From positions 310,001-374,000 of the forward strand of contig NZ_JAMXSF010000003.1 in assembly GCF_024124545.1 (NCBI RefSeq): DNA of 64,000 nucleotides, written 5' to 3'. The DNA comes from Pseudoalteromonas sp. XMcav2-N (lineage in GTDB: Bacteria; Pseudomonadota; Gammaproteobacteria; Enterobacterales; Alteromonadaceae). Below are positions 17,800 to 26,330 of this stretch, one piece after another (position 1 is the first letter of the stretch; every line of letters begins with the position of its first letter). The notes beneath the pieces were generated by a model, which saw only the letters and a list, made by a program, of their open reading frames with translations, had not been told where the DNA came from and did not search any database. A program made the position numbers and the translations under genes.

Positions 17800-17809
17800 G
17801 GAACGTTCC
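17800..17809. promoter_or_regulatory. GGAACGTTCC palindrome, candidate LacI-family operator for the chitin cluster
   Basis: A perfect 10-base palindrome with the central CG typical of LacI-family operators (context TTTGGAACGTTCCCGA). It lies 246 bases upstream of the first chitinase start. LacI-family regulators such as NagR control chitin and N-acetylglucosamine genes in Alteromonadales; assigning this site to one is inference. Confidence 0.35.
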
Positions 17810-17995
17810 CGATTGGAATTTATTGTTTACAAACGGCACTGGTAAGAACAGACGTAAGGATGGCTACAATTAAATTATTTAACACTTTAGTGGCAGTCTT
17901 TTTATCCGTTACTTTTTTACGAAGATAAGACTCGCTTACAATGAATAAAAAAGCAGAGTAAAAATAGAACAGCAATGAATACTTTGTCGTGGTCA

Positions 17996-18037
17996 ATTGT
18001 CAATTCAGATCAGACGATCATGTCTGAAATTGACAAT
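17996..18037. repeat. Long imperfect inverted repeat
   Basis: ATTGTCAATTCAGA (17996-18009) faces TCTGAAATTGACAAT (18023-18037), complementary over 14 bases with one bulged A. A second, alternative stem CAGAC/GTCTG is nested at the centre. There is no U-tract, so it is not an obvious terminator. It could be an operator or a structured leader RNA. Confidence 0.4.
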
Positions 18038-18162
18038 AACTTGCTAAATTCTGAGCAATTAAAGGTATATTGGAAGGTGTGTAGATCTGGCTGGCAGTTT
18101 CCACTCAAAAAACCAGTAAGAAGTTTTAAAACTCTGTGTTTGTATGCTAAATCCGGCAAATA

Positions 18163-18197
18163 ACAAGGGCACAGCCGCGGACGATTGGGCCCTTGCT
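18163..18197 (-). terminator. Possible terminator of the DUF3466 gene
   Basis: CAAGGGC and GCCCTTG arms enclose about 17 bases. On the minus strand the stem ends in TTGTTATTTG. It begins within 10 bases of the DUF3466 stop codon, as expected for an intrinsic terminator, though the U-tract is interrupted. Confidence 0.4.
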
Positions 18198-18205
18198 AAC
18201 AGGTA

Positions 18206-19927
18206 CTATCTGCGACGTCTGCGACGTGTCCATGCCAAAGGCAGCGCAAGCATAGATAGCCAGCTCAAAGAAGCAGACTGACGCTCGTACGTTTCCGCTT
18301 CCGGCTCAGCACACTGCTCCAACTCTGTGCTACCGGTTTGAGTCAGCACCACAGACACCACGATTGACTCTGATGCATCATTGCCATTCGCGTCTTTATC
18401 TGGTTTTCCCAGCGAGTCTAGCTTTCCAACCGTTTTGGTTGCAATTGCATATATAGTATTGTCATCCGTGATGCGGATCGCTTCGGATACGGTATATGGA
18501 AAGTCATCGCTTTTACAAGGCAGTAAATCATTGATGTTAGTTAAATTCTCATCACCGATTTTATACATGAAACCTTCATAGCGAGGACTAGTAACATTTT
18601 TCTCAACCTCGCCTTCACCAACCATATATCCAGTATTATTAATGTCTCTCACAACAGTGTCTGAGCCATTGAAATAGGTAGGGAGCTCTACAAACTTTTT
18701 ATCATTCATGTCGTAGTAATACCCGGTCACGTCGAATAAGGTGCCCTGGTTCTGCCTGCCTACGTATCCCGCAATCACATTGCTGTCGTTGATATCAACA
18801 GCAAACCCTGCCTGATAAATGTCATCATGCTCGCGCAAAGTGAAAAACTGACCATCCTGATAATAGCCTGGCTCTTCAAAGGCCTTGAGGCTATCGTCAA
18901 TCCTGACTCTGGACTTACCTACGGCAATACCTGCTTTATTGATGGCAAATGCAGAACTATAGAACGGGTTGTTTTCATCATCCTTACGCTCCAGACCAAT
19001 ACCCAGATCTTTTGTATCAATGACATTGAAATCTTTATCCAACGTCCATTGGTAAGCTCGCAGATCATAGACACCTCGTCCCTGACGCCAGATACACACC
19101 GCTTCAGGCTCATCTTTATCATCACAGTTGTCAGTAATCGTGGTTTGACTGTTTTCAGGTAAGCCCACAGATGCCTGACCAACGATCAGGTAGTTACCTT
19201 CGTCTGTCAGGGTTATATCATTTGCAATGCTGTAGCCGCCATATTCAGTAAACGGGGGCTCAAGAGTAACGCGCTTGCCACCCGGAGAGATCACTATCCC
19301 ACGCGCATGCCAGTCACGAACAAAATAGGTTTTTGCCTCACTCTCTCCGTCAGGGGTAAACGTGATTTTTTTAAAAGGCGCAGACCCCCAGGCTACCACA
19401 GTGCCATCTGCCGCGATGGCAGTCATTGCATTACTGACGGAACGTGTCAGTCCCGCATAGTCGGGCGACTCTACATCAAAAATGTCAATCAAATTAGTAG
19501 TGGTACCGGTGAATTCAAGCCCAGCTACAGAACTGATTTTCTGAAATTCAGCGCTAGCACTTTGCGTATTAGACGATAAATAGCTCAGCATAAAAGTGTG
19601 CGCATCTGCATCTGTTGAAAGCGCGTCACCATTTTCTATATCATCTAAGGTGAATTCGATGGTTTCACCTTTCTTTACTGATTGCTCCTTGTAGAGTTCG
19701 TAATATTCGATGAACGACGTGTCCGAAAAATCAATATAGCTAATGTCGACTGGCAAGTTATATAAACCTGTCACACGGCCAATGGCGTCACCACTTTCGT
19801 TAACATCAGAGACATAATGCATTTTGCCAATGTCGCTGGTTGGTAATTCAGTGAGTTTGTACGGTGCGGCAATTGCCTGACCAGATAGGCCGAAAATAAT
19901 ACTGGCGGCCATAAGTGAATATTTCAT
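18206..19927 (-). CDS. DUF3466 family exported protein with degenerate C-terminal sorting signal
   Basis: 573 residues from the ATG at 19927, chosen for the signal peptide MKYSLMAASIIFGLSGQAIA and upstream AAGGA; the frame continues to 19972 but that overlaps uup. The body has repeated beta units of the type 'VVRDINNTGYMVG', 'AVDINDSNVIAGYV' and 'AFAINKAGIAVGKS', resembling the HAF-type repeats of DUF3466 proteins. The C-terminus is a hydrophobic helix followed by arginines (SWLSMLALPLAWTRRRRRR), the tripartite shape of a GlyGly-CTERM/rhombosortase signal, but the Gly-Gly pair is missing (RQSASLSW instead). It follows uup by 11 bases and is the last gene of the rlmKL operon. Function unknown. 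Confidence 0.8.
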   Translation of the reverse strand: MKYSLMAASIIFGLSGQAIAAPYKLTELPTSDIGKMHYVSDVNESGDAIGRVTGLYNLPVDISYIDFSDTSFIEYYELYKEQSVKKGETIEFTLDDIENGDALSTDADAHTFMLSYLSSNTQSASAEFQKISSVAGLEFTGTTTNLIDIFDVESPDYAGLTRSVSNAMTAIAADGTVVAWGSAPFKKITFTPDGESEAKTYFVRDWHARGIVISPGGKRVTLEPPFTEYGGYSIANDITLTDEGNYLIVGQASVGLPENSQTTITDNCDDKDEPEAVCIWRQGRGVYDLRAYQWTLDKDFNVIDTKDLGIGLERKDDENNPFYSSAFAINKAGIAVGKSRVRIDDSLKAFEEPGYYQDGQFFTLREHDDIYQAGFAVDINDSNVIAGYVGRQNQGTLFDVTGYYYDMNDKKFVELPTYFNGSDTVVRDINNTGYMVGEGEVEKNVTSPRYEGFMYKIGDENLTNINDLLPCKSDDFPYTVSEAIRITDDNTIYAIATKTVGKLDSLGKPDKDANGNDASESIVVSVVLTQTGSTELEQCAEPEAETYERQSASLSWLSMLALPLAWTRRRRRR

Positions 19928-19938
19928 TTCAATCCTTA

Positions 19939-21852
19939 CTACTGATTCTGTAATGCTTCTAATTCTTCCCAACGCTCAAACGCGGCTTCAAGCTTGGACT
20001 CAAGGTCAGCCAAATGGTTCAACGCGGTTTGGGTCGTTTCAGGATCTTGCTTAAAAAACTCCGGTGAATTCACCAGGTTTTGTTGCTCTTCCAGCTCGTT
20101 TTCCAGAGCCTCTACTTTACCCGGCAATGCTTCCAGTTCAAGCTTTAATTTGTAGCTTAACTTGCCTGATTTGTTTTTATTGGCGGCTTTTTTGTTATCG
20201 CTCGCTTGCTGCTTCTCTTTGTCGAGCTTTTCCAACGCTTTTTGCTGCTCAAGCCGTTGCGCCCGGTACGCCTCAAAATCACTAAAGCCACCGACAATCT
20301 CCGTGACTTTGCCCTGGCCTTCAAACGCCCATACACTGTTACAGGTATTATCAATAAATTCCCTGTCGTGACTAACAATCAGGATTGTTCCCTGGTACTG
20401 GTTGATGATCTCTTCCAGCAATTCCAGTGTTTCGATATCCAAGTCATTGGTTGGCTCATCCAGTACCAAAACGTTTGAAGGCTTGAGGAATAGCTTGGCC
20501 AACAGCAGGCGGTTCTTCTCTCCACCCGACAATGCTTTAACCGGCGTGCGCGCTCTCGCTGGCGGGAACAAGAAGTCTTGCAGATACCCCAGAACATGGC
20601 GGCTTCGGCCCCCCATTTGTACTTCCTGCTTACCTTCCGCGACATTGTCCTGAACCGTTTTCTCCTCGTCCAGCTTTTCCCGGTATTGGTCAAAATAGGC
20701 AACTTCAAGGTTAACGCCCTGTTTTACTTTACCTTTATCCGGAGCTATATCACCAAAGAGAATTTTGAGTAGCGTCGTTTTACCTACCCCATTAGGACCA
20801 ATTAAGCCAACTCGATCGCCGCGCATAACCAGGGTCGAGAATTCATCGACTATGCGTTTATCTTTGAAGGCATGGCCAATATGTTGCGCCTCAAATACCA
20901 ATTTGCCTGAACGTTCAGCTGATTCAATGTTAAAGTCAGTCTTGCCAACTTGCTCAACCCGTTGCTTTCGCTCTACCCGCAGTGCTTTGAGGGCTCTGAC
21001 ACGGCCTTCATTGCGAGTACGACGCGCTTTGATCCCTTGTCTGATCCAAGCCTCTTCCTCGGCTAATTTTTTGTCAAATAAGGCGTTTTGTGCCTCTTCA
21101 ACTTTTAGGTCGTGCGCTTTTTGCTCCAGGTACTTAGCATAATCTCCCGGATAAGAGATAAGCTTACCGCGGTCCAGATCAAGAATACGAGTCGCAACAC
21201 CGCGGATAAATGCCCGGTCGTGCGATATAAATACAATCCCGCCTTTGAACTCTTTCAAAAACTGTTCAAGCCATTCAACACTGCTCATGTCAAGGTGGTT
21301 GGTCGGTTCATCCAGCAGTAACAGATCTGGATCGCTCACCAAAGCCTTTGCCAGAGCCACTTTTCGTAACCAGCCACCAGATAACTTTTCCAGTTTCATA
21401 TTGGCCGTAAGCTGTAATTGAGTTAAAACAAGCTTGATACGACTTTCAAATCGCCAGGCATCTTTCGCTTCAATGTCAGCGGATAAACGCTCAAGTCGAC
21501 TCAAAAGATTACTCGAGTGATCGCTCTGCAAGGCTTCACTGACATTGTGATAGTCAATCAGCAGTTGGGCGATATCAGGCAGGCCACCGGCTACGTAATC
21601 GAATACACTGCCCTGTGCGCCTTTTGGCGGGTCTTGCTCCAACCGTGAAACTTTTAACCCTGATACCCGGTTGATTTCTCCATCATCCAGTTGAACCTGG
21701 CCATCCAGCACTTTTAGCAGGGTTGACTTTCCGGCGCCGTTACGACCAACAATACAGACCCGCTCTCCGGCTTCAATCACCGCGTCGGCTTGGTCTAACA
21801 AGGGGTGAGTACCAAAAGCCAGCTGGGCTCTCGCTATTCTGATTAAATCCAT
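19939..21852 (-). CDS. uup: ABC-F family ATPase Uup
   Basis: 637 residues with two fused ABC domains and no membrane segments. Walker A motifs are GRNGAGKS (residues 36-43) and GPNGVGKT (about 350). Signature motifs are LSGGW and LSGGE, Walker B segments are LLLLDEPTNHLD and VLVLDEPTNDLD. The two domains are joined by the ABC-F linker, and a charged coiled coil (~540-637) forms the C-terminal domain typical of Uup. ABC-F proteins act on the ribosome; Uup is linked to resolving stalled or collided ribosomes and to precise excision of transposons. It starts one base after the glutaredoxin-like gene ends. The order rlmKL-uup is also found in E. coli. Confidence 0.95.
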   Translation of the reverse strand: MDLIRIARAQLAFGTHPLLDQADAVIEAGERVCIVGRNGAGKSTLLKVLDGQVQLDDGEINRVSGLKVSRLEQDPPKGAQGSVFDYVAGGLPDIAQLLIDYHNVSEALQSDHSSNLLSRLERLSADIEAKDAWRFESRIKLVLTQLQLTANMKLEKLSGGWLRKVALAKALVSDPDLLLLDEPTNHLDMSSVEWLEQFLKEFKGGIVFISHDRAFIRGVATRILDLDRGKLISYPGDYAKYLEQKAHDLKVEEAQNALFDKKLAEEEAWIRQGIKARRTRNEGRVRALKALRVERKQRVEQVGKTDFNIESAERSGKLVFEAQHIGHAFKDKRIVDEFSTLVMRGDRVGLIGPNGVGKTTLLKILFGDIAPDKGKVKQGVNLEVAYFDQYREKLDEEKTVQDNVAEGKQEVQMGGRSRHVLGYLQDFLFPPARARTPVKALSGGEKNRLLLAKLFLKPSNVLVLDEPTNDLDIETLELLEEIINQYQGTILIVSHDREFIDNTCNSVWAFEGQGKVTEIVGGFSDFEAYRAQRLEQQKALEKLDKEKQQASDNKKAANKNKSGKLSYKLKLELEALPGKVEALENELEEQQNLVNSPEFFKQDPETTQTALNHLADLESKLEAAFERWEELEALQNQ

Positions 21853-21853
21853 C

Positions 21854-22084
21854 TTACTTTAACAACTCTTTTATATCTTGTTCTGTAAAAGGCCAGAACA
21901 GGGTTCTGGCACTCTCTGTTGACTTAAGTACGGGAATTGATGTCTGATATTCAGCCATCAACTGAGGATCGTCCACTATGTCTTTATGTATGACAAGATC
22001 ACTGGTGACACACCTGAGTACCAGCTCATAAGCCTGCTCACAAAGATGACAACCGTCAGTATAAAATAATGTGAGTTTAGCCAT
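21854..22084 (-). CDS. Glutaredoxin-like small thiol protein
   Basis: 76 residues. It has a thioredoxin-fold start (LTLFYTDGCHLCEQA) with a CxxC active site, CHLC, at residues 12-15, a cis-proline region (SIPVLKS) and a short C-terminal helix. It resembles the DUF836/glutaredoxin-like family of about 80 residues. It overlaps the end of rlmKL by 8 bases and is followed one base later by uup, so the three genes are translationally coupled. Substrate unknown. Confidence 0.85.
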   Translation of the reverse strand: MAKLTLFYTDGCHLCEQAYELVLRCVTSDLVIHKDIVDDPQLMAEYQTSIPVLKSTESARTLFWPFTEQDIKELLK

Positions 22085-24188
22085 GGGTGATCAACCAGCT
22101 GTTGTGGATTTGTTTATTACGCTTGAAATCCGGCGACAAGGTTTTATCTGATACATTCTCTGCTTTGAGGCCTAATCCCATCAGACCGACTTCATCCATT
22201 TTAAAGCCTCGCTTGTTATTGGAGAACAGCAAAGTACCACCCGGGCTAAGAATTTTCTTCACCCATTCAAGCAACTGGATATGGTCGCGCTGAACGTCAA
22301 ACACCTCTTTCATACGCTTTGAATTCGAAAAGGTCGGCGGATCGAGGAAGATCAAATCATATTGGCCCTGCGCATGTTCAAGCCACTTAAGACAATCTGC
22401 CTGCTCAAACCTAAAACGTGGGTTACGCAACTCATTTAACGCGAAGTTCTCTTCTGCCCACTTCAGGTAAGTTTTAGACATATCGACGGTAGTCACGGCT
22501 TTTGCGCCACCAAGTGCCGCGTGGACCGACGCACTGCCGGTATATGCAAACAAGTTAAGTACACGTTTGTTCTTGGCATTTTGCTGAATATAGCGTCTGG
22601 CCAGCCGGTGATCTAAGAACAATCCGGTGTCCAGGTAATCGAACAAGTTCACCTTAAACTTGGCGCCAAACTCTTCAACTACTTGCACCCGATTTTGTTT
22701 ACTGAGCGCGTTATACTGCTCCTGGCCTTTTTGTTTCTTACGTACCTTAACCGCAATATTGCTGGGGTCGATATCTAAGGTCTCAGCAGTCAAAGTAATG
22801 ATGTCTTGAAGGCGTTTATTTGCAATCTGCTCGTCTATTTCTTTCGGTGCAGCATACTCAAACACCACAGCACTGTCACCATAGACATCCACTGCGACAT
22901 TATACTCTGGAATATCGGCATCATAGACACGATAAGCCTGGACCTGTTCTTTTTTAAGCCAGCTTTTTAATGATTGCTTGTTCTTTTTAACACGGTTAGC
23001 AAATGCCCGGGATTGCTCAAAATGCAACGCCCCCGACTGTTCATTTTGTGCCACCTGACGCTCGTCCATGTCATACAGATACAGTGCAACATCGAGCGGA
23101 CCGTTTTTAAACTTATAGCGTTTTTTCGACGACAGTTTCAGCGTTTTAAACAGTGCTTCATCTGTGCCAAGTAACGCCAAAGACCAGTCTTTGTAATGCT
23201 TTTTAAAGCGCTCGCCCATGCCTCTATATAGGTTAATCAGCTCCGCCATTGACCCTAAACGCTCACCATAAGGTAAGTTACTTAGTAATGTCCCCGGGCG
23301 CTTAGCAACACAGGTCAGTTTACTGGCATCCCCTTCGCTAAAACGAATGATGTCTTCCAGTCCGGCTCGCTTCGCATTTTCTCTGGCGGTATCCAAGACC
23401 TGGACATCAATATCCTGACCAATGATCCATAAGGGTTTATCCACTTGCGCTTGTTTTAACTCAGTTTTCAGTTCCTTAAATTTAGCGTCACGAAAACCTG
23501 GTAAGCGCTTGAAGGCAAAATCTTTGTTCAGATTGGCAGGGATGTTTAGTGCCATACTGGCTGCTTCAATCAGTAAAGTGCCTGAACCACAGCACGGATC
23601 AAACAGAGGTTTTGATGTATCGCTCAGCCAACCACTGCGCTGCACCAAAGCGGCAGCCAGATTTTCGCGGATAGGTGCTCTACCCTGTTTGGTGCGATAA
23701 CCTCTGTCCGACAGACGCGGACCAGAATAATCTATATAAAGCGCAATCTTTTGCTTATTGAGCTTCGCGATAACGCGAACATTGGCATCTTGCTTATCGA
23801 CTGATGGACGCTGCTCGTACAGGTCCTGAAAATAATCAACAATGGCATCTTTGATCACCAGGCCAGAAAATTGGGTGTTTTTCAGTTCCCGGTTAGTGCC
23901 GTTAAATTCAATCGCAAACGTCTGTTTTGGACCAAACCATTCCTGCCAGCCCTGAAAGCGAGCAAATTTATACAAGTCATCTTTGTTGTTGATGTTTTCG
24001 TGCTCATCAATCAGCATCATCACACGCGTTGCGAAACGCGTGGTCATACAGAATTTTTGAACTGCCAGGCTATCCGCGGTAAAGCGAACTGAACCGACAG
24101 TTTGTTTGACGACTTCAAGTCCCTGAGACTGAAGCTCTTCAAGCAACAGGTTTTCAATACCGATAGACGTTAAGGCGATAAACTGCAA
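22077..24188 (-). CDS. rlmL: Bifunctional 23S rRNA methyltransferase RlmKL
   Basis: 703 residues, the usual length of the fused enzyme. An N-terminal THUMP domain (~1-155) is followed by a UPF0020-type methyltransferase domain with DPCCGSGTLLIEAA and catalytic LLSNLPYGERLG (RlmL, m2G2445), then the RlmK half (~400-703) with LNLFAYTGSASVHAALGGA and LIFLDPPTFSNSK (m7G2069). Both act on 23S rRNA helices during 50S assembly. It is first of the rlmKL-grx-uup-DUF3466 run, about 100 bases after zapC. The block pyrD-zapC-rlmKL-uup matches E. coli order. Confidence 0.96.
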   Translation of the reverse strand: MQFIALTSIGIENLLLEELQSQGLEVVKQTVGSVRFTADSLAVQKFCMTTRFATRVMMLIDEHENINNKDDLYKFARFQGWQEWFGPKQTFAIEFNGTNRELKNTQFSGLVIKDAIVDYFQDLYEQRPSVDKQDANVRVIAKLNKQKIALYIDYSGPRLSDRGYRTKQGRAPIRENLAAALVQRSGWLSDTSKPLFDPCCGSGTLLIEAASMALNIPANLNKDFAFKRLPGFRDAKFKELKTELKQAQVDKPLWIIGQDIDVQVLDTARENAKRAGLEDIIRFSEGDASKLTCVAKRPGTLLSNLPYGERLGSMAELINLYRGMGERFKKHYKDWSLALLGTDEALFKTLKLSSKKRYKFKNGPLDVALYLYDMDERQVAQNEQSGALHFEQSRAFANRVKKNKQSLKSWLKKEQVQAYRVYDADIPEYNVAVDVYGDSAVVFEYAAPKEIDEQIANKRLQDIITLTAETLDIDPSNIAVKVRKKQKGQEQYNALSKQNRVQVVEEFGAKFKVNLFDYLDTGLFLDHRLARRYIQQNAKNKRVLNLFAYTGSASVHAALGGAKAVTTVDMSKTYLKWAEENFALNELRNPRFRFEQADCLKWLEHAQGQYDLIFLDPPTFSNSKRMKEVFDVQRDHIQLLEWVKKILSPGGTLLFSNNKRGFKMDEVGLMGLGLKAENVSDKTLSPDFKRNKQIHNSWLITHG

Positions 24189-24288
24189 TGTAAATACTCA
24201 GTAATTTCAATTGCAGCGAGTATAACACAGCAAGCGGCGGTGTGTGCAGCCTAGTCATATGACATAAGCCAGAATGATTGGGTTGTTA

Positions 24289-24816
24289 TCAGGCTGATTG
24301 AGTAAGCTTATGTGCCTGAATAAGCGGATGTACCCTGTCATTGAGCACTTTTATAGCCTGAAATTGCTCAAGCTCGATGTTCTCATCTAACATAAATCCA
24401 TGGGTAAGATTGATACACAGGCTGCTCTCCTGATTATGATCCACAATCAAGAATTCACCTGGCTGGCATTTCGAATGTAAAGTGATAACGGCATCCACCA
24501 GAGGCTGGCCGCCAGTATAGCTTTTAAAAAACCAGCTTTTGGCTTGCACGGGGAGTAAATGGAATTTAGCAGCGGTGGCATTGAGTGCAATCTGGCAACA
24601 TTGGGGCTCGGACCAGACTTTAAATCCGAGCAAATAGTCGTACACATTACGGTAGAAGGCAGCCTCATCCACACTCATATCGACACTGTGCAGTGAGTCT
24701 TCCGTGAGTTGTCTTAGACGAAACGGCGTACACAACTGAAGGTCGTCGCCTAAGTCCACAAGCAGTCTGTTTCTGTGGCTACATCTTATCCAACGCCACT
24801 CTTTGGATGCTTGCAA
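24289..24816 (-). CDS. zapC: Cell division protein ZapC (TTG start)
   Basis: 175 residues, matching ZapC in length, in its opening (KEWRWIRCSHRNRLLVDLGD) and in the conserved AKSWFFKSYTGG and AIKVLNDRVHPLI segments. ZapC is a soluble FtsZ-ring stabiliser that bundles FtsZ polymers. The start is TTG at 24816: an ideal AGGAGG lies six bases upstream and the protein N-terminus aligns with the family there, with no ATG nearby upstream. A good sigma-70 promoter is at 24865-24892. Context (after pyrD, before rlmKL) is the same as in E. coli (ycbW), which supports the call. Confidence 0.88.
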   Translation of the reverse strand: MQASKEWRWIRCSHRNRLLVDLGDDLQLCTPFRLRQLTEDSLHSVDMSVDEAAFYRNVYDYLLGFKVWSEPQCCQIALNATAAKFHLLPVQAKSWFFKSYTGGQPLVDAVITLHSKCQPGEFLIVDHNQESSLCINLTHGFMLDENIELEQFQAIKVLNDRVHPLIQAHKLTQSA

Positions 24817-24864
24817 AACTGACCTCCTGATATCAATGTGTTACGTATTTAAGACCTGTTCAGA

Positions 24865-24892
24865 AGTATATCGCGAATTATCACAGTGTAAA
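24865..24892 (-). promoter_or_regulatory. Sigma-70 promoter of zapC
   Basis: On the minus strand TTTACA (24887-24892), a 16-base spacer and TATACT (24865-24870). The start codon at 24816 is about 49 bases beyond the -10 box, and the pyrD terminator is just upstream. Confidence 0.6.
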
Positions 24893-24951
24893 AATTTTTG
24901 TAATAACAAATTGTTTTAGATCATCGCGTTATATGAATGATCTTTATAAGG

Positions 24952-24987
24952 AAAAAACGATCATCCTTGCGAAAAAATGATCGTTTA
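24952..24987 (-). terminator. Rho-independent terminator of pyrD
   Basis: AAACGATCAT (24955-24964) and ATGATCGTTT (24977-24986) form a perfect 10-bp stem. On the minus strand it is followed by six T residues. It lies 76 bases after the pyrD stop, so zapC has its own promoter. Confidence 0.75.
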
Positions 24988-25062
24988 AGTGAAGTATTGC
25001 TGTATGCGCCACAATATTACAGATTAATTACAAATACATTCAATTACTTATAGAACAGCTGG

Positions 25063-26073
25063 TTAGATCTCTGTGACGATCTTTTTGATCAGCTGAGGGC
25101 CTTCATAGATAAAGCCTGTATAAACCTGAACTAAATCTGCCCCGACATTAAGCTTTTCTTTTGCCGCTGCAGCGCTATCGATCCCGCCTACACCTATAAT
25201 AGGTAGCTTGCCTTGTGTCATGCGTTTTAGCTCACTAACAACCTGGGTGGACTTTTCACGTACCGGACGACCAGATAAACCACCGGCTTCCTCAGCATGT
25301 TCCAGTCCTTTGACCGCGTCACGTGATAATGTGGTATTGGTTGCAATCACACCATCGATGCGGTTATTCACTAACGACTCAGCAATTTGCTGCAATTGCA
25401 CTGCATCCACATCTGGGGCAATTTTGACCAGCATAGGAACCGACTTCTTATGCTTCTCAATCAAATCAACCTGTTCATTTTTCAGACTTTGCAACAAGTC
25501 ATCTAAGGCCTCGCCGTACTGCAAATCCCTTAATCCCGGCGTATTAGGTGAGGAAATATTGACTGTGATATATGACGCGTGCTCAAAAACTTTACGCATA
25601 CAATGGATATAGTCGTCTTTGCCCTGCTCATTTGGTGTGTCTTTGTTTTTACCAATATTGATACCCAGGATCCCCTGATAGCGAGCTGCTTTAACATTCG
25701 CAACCAGATTATCAACCCCTTTGTTATTAAAGCCCATGCGGTTAATGATGGCATTGGCTTCTGGCAAACGAAATATGCGTGGCTTGTCATTGCCAACCTG
25801 GGGTCTGGGTGTGACCGTACCAACTTCAATGAACCCAAAACCCATCTGGCTGAACGCATCAATGCACTCTGCATTTTTGTCTAAGCCTGCCGCGAGCCCT
25901 ACCGGGTTATCAAACTCGAGACCCAGAAAATTAACCGGTTTCTTTGGAAGTGACTGTGACCAGGCCATACTTAATGGGGTATTCGCGAAGCGGCGTAAAT
26001 TTCCGAGTGCAAAATCATGAGCCCACTCAGCATCTTTACTGAACATATAGCGACGCGCTAAATCATAAAACAT
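25063..26073 (-). CDS. pyrD: Dihydroorotate dehydrogenase (quinone), class 2
   Basis: 336 residues, the usual length. The N-terminal helical segment ([20 protein letters not shown]) is the membrane-association extension of class 2 enzymes. Other marks are the FMN-binding [20 protein letters not shown] and NRMGFNNKG, catalytic-serine loop [14 protein letters not shown], and phosphate-binding GVGGIDS. It oxidises dihydroorotate to orotate in pyrimidine synthesis and passes electrons to the quinone pool at the inner membrane. AAGGAG precedes the start. Upstream, TTTACT and TATCCT spaced by 17 bases could be its promoter. Single gene, ended by its own terminator. Confidence 0.96.
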   Translation of the reverse strand: MFYDLARRYMFSKDAEWAHDFALGNLRRFANTPLSMAWSQSLPKKPVNFLGLEFDNPVGLAAGLDKNAECIDAFSQMGFGFIEVGTVTPRPQVGNDKPRIFRLPEANAIINRMGFNNKGVDNLVANVKAARYQGILGINIGKNKDTPNEQGKDDYIHCMRKVFEHASYITVNISSPNTPGLRDLQYGEALDDLLQSLKNEQVDLIEKHKKSVPMLVKIAPDVDAVQLQQIAESLVNNRIDGVIATNTTLSRDAVKGLEHAEEAGGLSGRPVREKSTQVVSELKRMTQGKLPIIGVGGIDSAAAAKEKLNVGADLVQVYTGFIYEGPQLIKKIVTEI

Positions 26074-26285
26074 GGAGACTCCTTAAGTTCCTAGTAACGT
26101 ATGACACCAAGCACATTCATGCATAACCAATTTGAAGGATAAAATCTGCCGCTGACTAAGTAAAAGATTTTTTATTTAGTACAACTAACCAGCAAAATCT
26201 TTGCCTGGTTATTGTCGAAATTTTCTTGCCTCACAATGATTAGGCCATTAATGAAGCGACTTGGTATCAATTTCAAATCTGGGAT

Positions 26286-26317
26286 AAAAAAATACCCCAG
26301 CAAAGCCGGGGTATTTT
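26286..26317 (-). terminator. Rho-independent terminator of the NAD-glutamate dehydrogenase gene
   Basis: AATACCCC (26291-26298) pairs with GGGGTATT (26308-26315), extended by an inner GC/GC pair, and is followed on the minus strand by a run of T. It starts 14 bases after the stop codon. Confidence 0.85.
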
Positions 26318-26330
26318 AACGGGTTATTTT

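Larger units (their letters stand above)
17555..18205. other. Intergenic region upstream of the chitin cluster (651 bases)
   Basis: AT-rich region between the DUF3466 gene stop and the first chitinase start, both minus strand. It holds a LacI-type palindrome (17800-17809), a long hairpin (17996-18037), a hairpin just after the DUF3466 stop (18163-18197) and a 62-codon plus-strand ORF (17975-18163) that I do not trust because the long hairpin lies inside it. The chitin-cluster promoter must be here, but no convincing -35/-10 pair stands out. Confidence 0.55.

Noticed and set aside
17975..18163. 62-codon plus-strand ORF in the chitin-cluster upstream region
   Set aside because: No good ribosome site, no recognisable domain, and a strong hairpin lies inside it; more likely non-coding.
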